From Verrucomicrobiota bacterium (GTDB lineage: Bacteria > Verrucomicrobiota > Verrucomicrobiia > Chthoniobacterales > UBA10450), in assembly GCA_003219095.1 (NCBI GenBank), contig QHPM01000216.1, forward strand, positions 1-5,384: a stretch of DNA of 5,384 bases, in the 5' to 3' direction. Shown one piece after another: positions 1 to 5,010 of the stretch. Each line of letters begins with the position of its first letter. Positions within the stretch are counted from its first letter, which is position 1. Under the pieces are notes generated by a model that ran no database searches, was not told the DNA's origin, and saw only the letters and a program-made list of their open reading frames with translations. The position numbers and the translations under genes were made by a program.

Positions 1-1632
1 CATGACGAAACCAATCGCGTCGCGCTCGGGCCGGACGATTTGCAAGGCCGAATCCGTGAGCTGGCCAAGCTGGCAAAGGAGCAGGGTTACATCACGTTCG
101 ATGATCTCAATGATGTGTTGCCCGAAGGGGTAACGGACGCGGATGAGCTGGATGCGGTTTTGAGCCAGCTCCGAAAAATGGAGATCGAAATCATCGAAGC
201 GTCCGAAGTCGATCGTTTCAAGGAAGTCAAAAAAGAAACCGAAGAAGAAGAGGAGGAAGAAAAGCCCGAGACCCGTTTCGAGATTCTGGACGATCCGGTG
301 CGGATGTATCTCAAGCAAATGGGGCAGGTGCCTCTGCTGACCCGCGAACAAGAAGTGCAAATTTCAAAGCGAATCGAGGAAGCCGAGCATCTCGTTCAGC
401 AACACATCAATCGTTTTGGGTTTACGGCCAAGGCCCATCTCGACTTGGCGCAGAAACTGGCCGAGGGACACGAACGATTCGACCGCGTGATTCTCGACAA
501 AAAAATTGAGAGTCGGGAGCGCTACATGAAATTACTGCCGCGTCTTTGCCAGAAAGTAGGGAAACTCGGCGAAACAACCACGACGCAGTACGCTCAGATG
601 CGCGGAGCATCTTCCCGCACGGCCAAGGCACGGACGAAAGCATTTCAGCGTTCGGTCAACGCGCTGCAACGGCTTTATCCACGATTTTATTACAAACAAA
701 AGGTGACCGAAGAATTCGTCCATCTGGCAGATCAACATTTCGCCCTGTTGATGGCGTTGAAAACTGACCGCCTCAAAGCCAATCAAGGGCGCCGCAGGCA
801 GCTGCCGAAGATGGAAGAATTGGAGCGCGTGGCCTGGCTCTCCGTCGAAGAATATCTCGAGCATTATCAGGAATTGAAAACATGGCTGCGCAAAGCGTTG
901 CGCGCGAAAACCGAAATGGTGGAAGCCAATCTGCGGCTCGTGATCTCCATCGCCAAAAAGTACACCAACCGCGGCCTTTCTTTTCTCGACCTGATCCAGG
1001 AAGGCAACATGGGGCTGATGAAAGCAGTGGAAAAATTCGAGTATCGCCGGGGCTACAAGTTTTCCACCTATGCTACCTGGTGGATTCGTCAGGCCATCAC
1101 CCGTTCCATCGCCGACCAGGCCCGCACCATTCGTATTCCGGTGCACATGATTGAGACGATCAACAAGCTGATGCGGGTGCAGAAACAGTTGGTGCAGGAA
1201 TATGGACGCGAGCCTTCTCCGGAAGAAGTCGCGGAAGAGATTTTGCTACCGGTCGATCGCGTGCGCGCGGTCTTAAAAATGGCGCAGCAACCAATCTCCT
1301 TGCAATCGCCGGTTGGTGAGAGCGAGGAAACCAATTTTGGTGACTTTATTGAAGACAAAGGCGCGGAAAATCCGAGTGACGTCACGGCAATCGTGTTGCT
1401 GAAGGAAAAAATTAAAGACGTGCTCGAAACGTTGACCGAACGGGAACGGCAAGTGTTGGAGCAGCGCTTTGGGTTAGTGGATGGATACAGTCGGACCTTG
1501 GAAGAAGTAGGCCGCCAGTTTCGCGTCACTCGCGAGCGGATACGGCAAATCGAAGCCAAAGCGTTGCGCAAAATGCGGCATCCTACCCGCATCCGCCAAC
1601 TGGAAGGCTTTCTAGACGCTGCCGAGGTCTAG
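1..1632 (+). CDS. rpoD: Primary RNA polymerase sigma factor (sigma-70/RpoD), 5'-truncated by the window edge
   Basis: Housekeeping sigma factor that directs RNA polymerase core enzyme to -35/-10 promoters. The frame is open from base 1 to the TAG at 1630-1632. The first in-frame start-like codon is a TTG at 40, but the codons before it ([13 protein letters not shown]) run smoothly into region 1.1, so the true start is probably upstream. Domains in order: region 1.1 (about 43-210, [20 protein letters not shown]); an acidic linker with seven Glu in a row (241-261); region 1.2 (289-393, [20 protein letters not shown]); a long non-conserved insert (about 400-915), as in large primary sigmas; region 2 (916-1149, with [12 protein letters not shown] and the -10-binding [15 protein letters not shown]); region 3 (about 1150-1350, ending in GDFIED); region 4 (about 1399-1620) with the -35-binding helix-turn-helix at 1492-1580 ([19 protein letters not shown]). 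Region 1.1 plus the insert marks a primary sigma rather than an alternative one. No terminator with a T-run is seen after the stop. Confidence 0.97.
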   Translation, partial: HDETNRVALGPDDLQGRIRELAKLAKEQGYITFDDLNDVLPEGVTDADELDAVLSQLRKMEIEIIEASEVDRFKEVKKETEEEEEEEKPETRFEILDDPVRMYLKQMGQVPLLTREQEVQISKRIEEAEHLVQQHINRFGFTAKAHLDLAQKLAEGHERFDRVILDKKIESRERYMKLLPRLCQKVGKLGETTTTQYAQMRGASSRTAKARTKAFQRSVNALQRLYPRFYYKQKVTEEFVHLADQHFALLMALKTDRLKANQGRRRQLPKMEELERVAWLSVEEYLEHYQELKTWLRKALRAKTEMVEANLRLVISIAKKYTNRGLSFLDLIQEGNMGLMKAVEKFEYRRGYKFSTYATWWIRQAITRSIADQARTIRIPVHMIETINKLMRVQKQLVQEYGREPSPEEVAEEILLPVDRVRAVLKMAQQPISLQSPVGESEETNFGDFIEDKGAENPSDVTAIVLLKEKIKDVLETLTERERQVLEQRFGLVDGYSRTLEEVGRQFRVTRERIRQIEAKALRKMRHPTRIRQLEGFLDAAEV

Positions 1633-1672
1633 CGACGATGTCGTAGGACCCAGTTTGCACAAAGGCGGTGTA

Positions 1673-1689
1673 TCACTACTAAGTAGTGA
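1673..1689. promoter_or_regulatory. Perfect 17-nt dyad, possible operator
   Basis: TCACTACT-A-AGTAGTGA: 8-base arms that are exact reverse complements around one central base. It lies 40 bp after the rpoD stop and 63 bp before the next ATG. It could form a 7-bp hairpin with loop TAA, but no T-run follows, so it does not look like an intrinsic terminator. A binding site for a dimeric regulator is the simplest reading, with no known regulator to name. Operator function is inference; the symmetry is seen directly. Confidence 0.4.
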
Positions 1690-1752
1690 GTGGGATTACA
1701 TTTATGAAGTGACGAACGGCCGAAACTTTGGTTAAATTTCTCGGTTGAATTA

Positions 1753-2097
1753 ATGGGCATGAATCGCGAGGAAGATCCACCACTCTGGGATTTGCTTGGT
1801 CGCTCAAAAGGGCCGACGCCCTCGCCATTTTTTACTCGCAATGTCGTCCGGGCGGTGCGCGCCGGAAGGTCGCAAAAACGTGGTTTGATGGCCTGGTTCA
1901 ATTTGCGCAGGCTGGTGCCGGCATTTTCAGCAGCCGCTGCGGTAGCGATCGCTATGTTCACGTTCCAAGTGTTGCAGCCTGGTCATCGTTCGCCGCCTCG
2001 GGGTTCCCCCTCGGCAGAGGTCCAGGACTCAGAGATCGCCGCTGATCTGGATCTTCTGGCAAGCAACGATGAAGACGACGACACGTCGCTTCTCTAA
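1753..2097 (+). CDS. Small single-pass membrane protein of unknown function (114 aa)
   Basis: Function not recognised with certainty. The N-terminal half (residues 1-52) is polar and basic, with EEDPPLWDLLGRSK and a PSPFFTRNVVRAVRAG segment. One hydrophobic helix follows (about 54-73, LVPAFSAAAAVAIAMFTFQV), then a Pro/Ser-rich linker and an acidic tail ending in EIAADLDLLASNDEDDDTSLL. The positive charges before the helix predict the N-terminus inside and the acidic tail outside. From memory, small proteins of this layout (LWxLLGxA...PSPFFxRNVxRxxR, TM, DLDxLLA) occur in Verrucomicrobiota, often beside ECF sigma factor genes, so an anti-sigma-like or sigma-associated membrane role is possible; there is no ECF gene in this window. 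ATG 1753 has no convincing Shine-Dalgarno sequence; ATG 1759 is an alternative start. Charge pattern and TM architecture support a real gene. Confidence 0.75.
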   Translation: MGMNREEDPPLWDLLGRSKGPTPSPFFTRNVVRAVRAGRSQKRGLMAWFNLRRLVPAFSAAAAVAIAMFTFQVLQPGHRSPPRGSPSAEVQDSEIAADLDLLASNDEDDDTSLL

Positions 2098-2166
2098 GCT
2101 GGTGGCTGTTTAGGCGAAAGGCGCGGTTTTCAAGTTCGTTCGCGGTATCGTCGCAGGGCCTAAGGG

Positions 2167-2226
2167 GACGGGCGATCCAAACTTGGCCGCCCCGTCGGAA
2201 GTCGCTCGCTCAAAGAGAGGCGAGCG
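2167..2226. repeat. Two adjacent stem-loops
   Basis: First stem-loop, 2167-2196: GACGGG pairs with CCCGTC, then after one bulged C the stem continues CG/CG, followed by an inner CCA/TGG helix closed by the tetraloop AACT. Second, 2203-2226: CGCTCGC pairs with GCGAGCG across a 10-nt loop. The two are separated by only 6 nt. They may be a bidirectional termination region between convergent genes, a repeat-element remnant or a structured RNA; the pairing is seen directly and the role is inference. Confidence 0.45.
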
Positions 2227-2333
2227 CACGCTTTATACCCGACGCCTATGCCATAGCGAACCTCGAATGCTTTCGGGGTGGGACGTCGCGGTTGAAAGGC
2301 GAAATTACATCTTAATCTGCGTGACCCACGACC

Positions 2334-2401
2334 GCAGGCGAGGTCCTCGCTTGCTTGGGATGACGGGCGAGCGATGATTCAGCGAGCTTGGGATCGGACG
2401 G
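2334..2401. repeat. Imperfect palindrome plus 33-nt-spaced direct repeat, possible interspersed repeat remnant
   Basis: GCAGGCGAGG-T-CCTCGCTTGC (2334-2354) is a near-perfect palindrome with a single G-T mismatch. It overlaps GCTTGGGATGACGG (2353-2366), whose core GCTTGGGAT recurs at 2386-2394 and is followed by GACGG again at 2397-2401. The phrase 'ggtcctcgct..ctgggatgac' resembles short extragenic repeats I recall from soil Acidobacteria and Verrucomicrobiota genomes; that likeness is from memory and unverified. The segment reaches to within 16 bp of the stop codon of the minus-strand gene. Confidence 0.35.
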
Positions 2402-2417
2402 CACCCGCGAAAGGAAT

Positions 2418-2696
2418 TTAGCGCCGGAAATGGCGCCGATAATAGATCCTGCGGCCGTGCCACCAATAATAAGGCCGATATCCGCTACTGTAGTAGACAA
2501 CCGGCCCGGAATAATAAGGCGCGCCGTAGGGGTAGTAACTGTATGGATAGTAACCGTACGGGTAATAAGCCGGGTACCCGCAAAACCCCCCCGGGAATCC
2601 GAACCCAACGCCGATTGAAACGCCTGCATTCGAATCGGGTATCGCCATCACGATGAAGCCGATCGCAACCAGCGCGATCATTACGAACTTTTTCAT
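2418..2696 (-). CDS. Small secreted Gly/Tyr-rich protein (92 aa), function unknown
   Basis: Starts at ATG 2696-2694 and ends at TAA 2420-2418. Residues 1-24 form a classic Sec signal peptide: MKK, a hydrophobic core (FVMIALVAIGFIVMAI), then PDSNA as the likely signal peptidase I site. The mature part (about 68 aa) begins GVSIGVGFGFPGG, continues with repeated YPYG/YYPY/PYYSG segments very rich in Tyr, Pro and Gly, and ends in a basic aromatic tail (WWHGRRIYYRRHFRR). One Cys (FCGYP) is present. Such low-complexity tails are found in small envelope or surface proteins of unknown role; nothing catalytic is visible. The full Shine-Dalgarno sequence just upstream argues strongly that it is translated. 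It lies 56 bp after ribD on the same strand and may be co-transcribed with it or have its own promoter. The same DNA read one base over encodes a glycine-zipper-like stretch (see findings). Confidence 0.85.
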   Translation of the reverse strand: MKKFVMIALVAIGFIVMAIPDSNAGVSIGVGFGFPGGFCGYPAYYPYGYYPYSYYPYGAPYYSGPVVYYSSGYRPYYWWHGRRIYYRRHFRR

Positions 2697-2710
2697 TCCT
2701 TCACCTCCTT
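2697..2710 (-). promoter_or_regulatory. Exceptionally strong ribosome binding site
   Basis: On the minus strand, AAGGAGGTGA (2710-2701) is followed by AGGA and then ATG at 2696. The ten-base match covers essentially the whole anti-Shine-Dalgarno tail of 16S rRNA, unlike the weak or absent SD sequences before recA, the small membrane protein gene and ribD in this window. It fixes the start of the Gly/Tyr-rich protein and predicts high translation. Confidence 0.85.
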
Positions 2711-2752
2711 CTGCATAATTTAACCGACACTAGGGGGCAAAGTTTTGCGGAT

Positions 2753-3796
2753 TTATTCTCCGGTAAACTCTTTCGCTTTTTTCGGATAGCCGGTGATGCA
2801 AACATCTGGACCGATGCGTTGGTAGCGTGGCGAATGCAATCGCAGCGATCGTTGCGTCGAAGCGGCACCATTCCCCCCAAACGCCAGCACGCCTCCGCCC
2901 GTGAAAATCGGAGCGATATAAACCTGAACTTTGTCGATTAATCTCTGATCGAGGGCCTGACTCAGGACATCGCCACCGCCTTCAATCAGAACGCTGGTAA
3001 TCTCGCGCCGCCCGAGATCTCGCAACACCGCTCGCAGCGATCGGCTCCGATAAACCAGCGTGCGATTTCTTTCTGAATCACGAAACACCGTGGCGTTCCG
3101 CGGAAGCCGGTCCGATTTAGTGAGAATCACTCGCCAGGGTTGAGTGCGTCGGGGTCCCTTGCGCACAGTAAGATGCGGATTATCTCGCCGAATTGTTTCG
3201 GCGCCGACAATGATGGCATCAACGAGCGCGCGAAGCTGGTGCGCATGACGGCGTGACGATTCCGAAGTCAACCAGCGCGTTTCGCCTGCCGGGCGAGTGA
3301 GGTAGCCATCGAGACTCATGCCACATTTCGCAATTACAAATGGTTCGCCGGTGACAATCCATTTGTTAAACGCTTCGTTCAGCCGCGTACATGCGTCTTC
3401 CAAAACGCCAGTTCTGACATCGATTCCGCCAGCGCGCAGAAGTCCAATCGCACGGCCCTGATGCTTCGGATTCGGATCGACCGCACCGATGACGACCCGC
3501 CGAACTCCCCGTTGGATAATATAGTTTGCGCACGGCGCAGTTCGTCCGCGGGTTGAGCAAGGCTCGAGGGTTACATAAAGGACCGCTGCGGCCGGAATTG
3601 GATCAGCTAATTTCCGCAAGCAATCGATTTCCGCATGATCGCCGCCCGCCCGCCGATGATGTCCGCGCGCAAGGATACGATTGCGCCAAATGAGCACGGC
3701 TCCTACGGCTGGATTCGGGCTTGTTGTTCCCAATCCTTTTTCCGCCTCGACCAAGGCAGCCCGCATAAATTTTTCATCCGCGTTTTGTAGGGGCAT
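2753..3796 (-). CDS. ribD: Riboflavin biosynthesis protein RibD (deaminase/reductase)
   Basis: Bifunctional cytosolic enzyme carrying out the second and third steps of riboflavin synthesis after GTP cyclohydrolase II: deamination of the diaminopyrimidinone phosphate, then NADPH-dependent reduction of the ribose side chain. With the start at ATG 3796 the protein is 347 aa, a normal RibD length. N-terminal deaminase domain (about 1-145): SPNPAVGAVL, zinc-site HAE at 54-56, then Cys80 and Cys89 in LEPCSTRGRTAPCANYI, plus DPNPKHQGRAI. C-terminal reductase domain (about 150-345): KCGMSLDGYL, WLTS, DAIIVGAETIRRDNPHLTVR and the SVLIEGGG motif. All key residues are present. The frame stays open upstream to a TTG at 3895 (33 extra codons), but the family N-terminus aligns with MPLQNADEKFMRAAL, so 3796 is preferred; neither start has a good Shine-Dalgarno sequence. 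No other rib gene and no FMN riboswitch is seen nearby, so the pathway is dispersed here. Confidence 0.95.
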   Translation of the reverse strand: MPLQNADEKFMRAALVEAEKGLGTTSPNPAVGAVLIWRNRILARGHHRRAGGDHAEIDCLRKLADPIPAAAVLYVTLEPCSTRGRTAPCANYIIQRGVRRVVIGAVDPNPKHQGRAIGLLRAGGIDVRTGVLEDACTRLNEAFNKWIVTGEPFVIAKCGMSLDGYLTRPAGETRWLTSESSRRHAHQLRALVDAIIVGAETIRRDNPHLTVRKGPRRTQPWRVILTKSDRLPRNATVFRDSERNRTLVYRSRSLRAVLRDLGRREITSVLIEGGGDVLSQALDQRLIDKVQVYIAPIFTGGGVLAFGGNGAASTQRSLRLHSPRYQRIGPDVCITGYPKKAKEFTGE

Positions 3797-3927
3797 CGAT
3801 TCAAGGTAAGTGAACGACGGCCGTTCCGGCAACCCGGCAAAATCTGGGTCGTATTGACGCGCGCAGTCGGCGATCACGTTGCGATTTCCGCGCAATAATG
3901 TCGCAATTCTAAGCGTGATTTCCTTTT

Positions 3928-3955
3928 ATCTTAGAACATAATCTTCTTATGATAA
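3928..3955 (-). promoter_or_regulatory. Candidate minus-strand promoter for ribD
   Basis: Read on the minus strand, TTATCA (3955-3950, four of six to TTGACA) lies 16 bp before TAAGAT (3933-3928, four of six to TATAAT), in the AT-rich divergent spacer and upstream of both possible ribD starts. The match is modest and rests on consensus scoring by eye only. Confidence 0.25.
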
Positions 3956-3957
3956 GA
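3945..3957. promoter_or_regulatory. 13-nt dyad in the ribD/hsp20 divergent spacer
   Basis: TCTTAT-G-ATAAGA is a perfect palindrome with one central base. It overlaps the candidate ribD -35 element and lies about 90 bp before the first hsp20 ATG. The right arm can also pair with CTTTTATC at 3923-3930 to give an 8-bp stem with one G-T pair and a 20-nt loop. It could be an operator for either gene. It is not a CIRCE element (TTAGCACTC-N9-GAGTGCTAA), so HrcA control is not supported. Confidence 0.3.
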
Positions 3958-4044
3958 GACTTACATTGGCCGTGATCGAGCTGGCATTTTGCAAGCTAAT
4001 AGATTTTCGGAGTTTCAATTTTAGAGAAAGGAATTTCAACACCT

Positions 4045-4512
4045 ATGAGTATTATTCGATATCAACCACCGGAGACCGTGACGTGGAGCGGACTCAATCG
4101 TTTGAGCAATCTCCGCGACGAACTCGACACGTTATTCGAGATGCCTTTCTGGTCGAACTTCGGCCGGCAATCGCAACTCTTTAGCGGTTGGTCACCTGCG
4201 CTCGACCTTTATCAGAACAATGACAACGTCATTGCCCGGGTCGAGTTGCCCGGCATGCGCAAGGAGGACATCGAGATTTCGTTGCAGGACGGAATGCTGA
4301 CGATCAGCGGCGAACGCAAGAGTGAAACCGCGGAAGGTGAGAAAGCCGAGCGGACTGAACGCTATGTCGGCAAATTCCGCCGCAGCATTTCGCTGCCGAC
4401 TCAAGTCGATGCGAACAAGGTCACGGCTACTTATCGTGACGGGATTCTAACCATCGCTCTGCCCAAAGCGGAGGAAGCGAAGCCAAAACAGATTCAGGTC
4501 AACGTCGGCTGA
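4045..4512 (+). CDS. Small heat-shock protein, Hsp20/alpha-crystallin family (155 aa)
   Basis: ATP-independent holdase chaperone that binds unfolding proteins in the cytoplasm and keeps them ready for refolding by DnaK/ClpB. The N-terminal arm (1-48) is rich in aromatic and Leu residues (LRDELDTLFEMPFWSNF), typical of the substrate-binding, oligomer-forming arm. The alpha-crystallin domain spans about 49-148: SPALDLYQNNDNVIARVELPGMRKEDIEI, then LTISGERK, a charged loop (SETAEGEKAERTERYVG), FRRSISLPTQVD and the signature DGILTIALPK. The C-terminus carries an I-X-V motif (KQIQVNVG) used in oligomer contacts. The length fits class A bacterial sHSPs. ATG 4045 is preceded by GAAAGGA at 4026-4032, a somewhat long 12-nt spacing. 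It is the first gene of a two-gene operon with the next Hsp20. Confidence 0.95.
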   Translation: MSIIRYQPPETVTWSGLNRLSNLRDELDTLFEMPFWSNFGRQSQLFSGWSPALDLYQNNDNVIARVELPGMRKEDIEISLQDGMLTISGERKSETAEGEKAERTERYVGKFRRSISLPTQVDANKVTATYRDGILTIALPKAEEAKPKQIQVNVG

Positions 4513-4514
4513 TC

Positions 4515-4522
4515 AAGGAGGG
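4515..4522 (+). promoter_or_regulatory. Ribosome binding site of the second hsp20 gene
   Basis: AAGGAGGG begins two bases after the stop codon of the first hsp20 gene and lies 11 nt before ATG 4534. A strong SD in so short a gap supports co-transcription and separate initiation of the second protein. Confidence 0.7.
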
Positions 4523-4533
4523 AAATTATCATT

Positions 4534-4905
4534 ATGAACACATTGGTTCGTGAAAATCGAAACGCCAGCCAGCAGCGGAGCGAGCAGTTCGTCACGCCGT
4601 CGGCGAGTGTGATCGAGGATGGCGACGCCTACCTGTTAAGCGTCGAGATGCCAGGAGTGAACAAGGAAGGGCTCGAAATCTCGGTCGAGAACAATGAGCT
4701 GAGGATCATTGGCCGGCGATCATTGCCGGAGATCGAGGGGACACCGATCCACCGCGAGTCGCGTTCGGAAAATTTCCGACGCACGTTCGAGCTCGATCCC
4801 AGCATCGACACGTCGAAGATTTCAGCGCACGTCGAGCAGGGGATTCTCACTCTCAGGTTGCCCAAGGCGGAGCAGGTAAAGCCCCGCAAAATCACAGTCA
4901 GCTAA
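4534..4905 (+). CDS. Second small heat-shock protein, Hsp20 family, short N-terminus (123 aa)
   Basis: A second alpha-crystallin-domain chaperone, 21 bp downstream of the first and in the same orientation. The N-terminal arm is only about 20 residues and strongly hydrophilic (RENRNASQQRSEQF), lacking the aromatic/Leu-rich segment of its neighbour. Alpha-crystallin domain about 21-120: PSASVIEDGDAYLLSVEMPGVNKEGLEI, ELRIIGRRS, a loop (LPEIEGTPIHRESRSE), NFRRTFELDPSIDTSKI and the signature QGILTLRLPK. A short tail holds the I-X-V motif (RKITVS). The two proteins share the domain pattern but differ at many positions, so this is an old duplication or a separate lineage rather than a recent copy. 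The short polar arm suggests weaker self-assembly and possibly hetero-oligomers with the first Hsp20; that is inference. A terminator follows 21 bp after the stop. Confidence 0.93.
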   Translation: MNTLVRENRNASQQRSEQFVTPSASVIEDGDAYLLSVEMPGVNKEGLEISVENNELRIIGRRSLPEIEGTPIHRESRSENFRRTFELDPSIDTSKISAHVEQGILTLRLPKAEQVKPRKITVS

Positions 4906-4926
4906 CGCGCAGAAAGCGCAGATTTC

Positions 4927-4968
4927 AAAGGCCGCGCATGGGAAATGTGCGCGGCCTTTTGCTTTTTT
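4927..4968 (+). terminator. Rho-independent terminator of the hsp20 operon
   Basis: AAAGGCCGCGCA (4927-4938) pairs perfectly with TGCGCGGCCTTT (4948-4959): a 12-bp GC-rich stem with a 9-nt loop, followed by a T-rich tail (TTTTGCTTTTTT). It ends the sHSP transcript before recA. The A-run on the left arm gives a weaker T-run on the other strand, but there is no minus-strand gene to its right in the window. Confidence 0.92.
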
Positions 4969-4977
4969 CTTGGCGAA

Positions 4978-4990
4978 CGGCGAAGCGCCG
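4978..4990. repeat. Short hairpin upstream of recA
   Basis: CGGCG-AAG-CGCCG, a 5-bp GC stem with a 3-nt loop, 20 bp before the recA ATG. A weak TTGGCG (4970-4975) and TAGTTA (4994-4999) 18 bp apart could flank it as -35/-10 elements, placing the dyad inside the promoter spacer. It could be a repressor site, but it does not match the classic E. coli (CTG-N10-CAG) or Bacillus (GAAC-N4-GTTC) SOS boxes. Confidence 0.3.
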
Positions 4991-5010
4991 ACTTAGTTAA
5001 CGGTTGAATT

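Larger units (their letters stand above)
2098..2417. other. Non-coding intergenic region rich in dyads and short repeats
   Basis: This 320-bp stretch lies between two convergent genes, the small membrane protein gene (+) and the Gly/Tyr-rich secreted protein gene (-). No credible gene is seen: the open frame at 2183-2377 begins at a TTG, lacks a ribosome binding site and codes for an Arg-rich, low-quality peptide. The region holds two consecutive hairpins (2167-2226), a short dyad CTATG-C-CATAG (2246-2256), a long imperfect palindrome (2334-2354) and a repeated GCTTGGGAT unit (2353 and 2386). None of the stems is followed by a clear T-run on either strand, so none is called as an intrinsic terminator. 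Confidence 0.6.

Noticed and set aside
2..100. ATG at 2-4 as a gene start
   Set aside because: It is in a different frame from rpoD, has no conserved product and ends in a stop within about 130 bases; the rpoD frame is open through the edge.
532..1146. Long minus-strand open frame (204 aa) opposite rpoD
   Set aside because: It is antisense to the most conserved part of rpoD (regions 2.1-2.4); the codon pattern and domain match belong to the plus strand.
1633..1648. CGAC-GAT-GTCG mini-hairpin right after the rpoD stop as a terminator
   Set aside because: Only a 4-bp stem and no T-run.
2183..2377. Plus-strand open frame of 64 codons in the intergenic region
   Set aside because: Starts at TTG, has no ribosome binding site, codes for an Arg-rich peptide without features, and overlaps hairpins and repeats.
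3797..4044. FMN riboswitch upstream of ribD
   Set aside because: The leader is short and AT-rich and shows none of the conserved RFN-element helices or motifs; it cannot hold the usual multi-stem fold before the ribD start.
3900..4044. CIRCE element controlling the hsp20 operon
   Set aside because: No TTAGCACTC-N9-GAGTGCTAA or near match is present; the dyad at 3945-3957 has different arms and a 1-nt spacer.
3966..4184. Plus-strand open frame overlapping the start of the first hsp20 gene
   Set aside because: Out of frame with the clear Hsp20 coding sequence, TTG start, no family likeness; it is a shadow over the leader and N-terminal arm.
4907..4922. GCGCAGA repeated twice after the hsp20 operon stop
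   Set aside because: Two 7-bp copies two bases apart are too short to mean more than chance or slippage.
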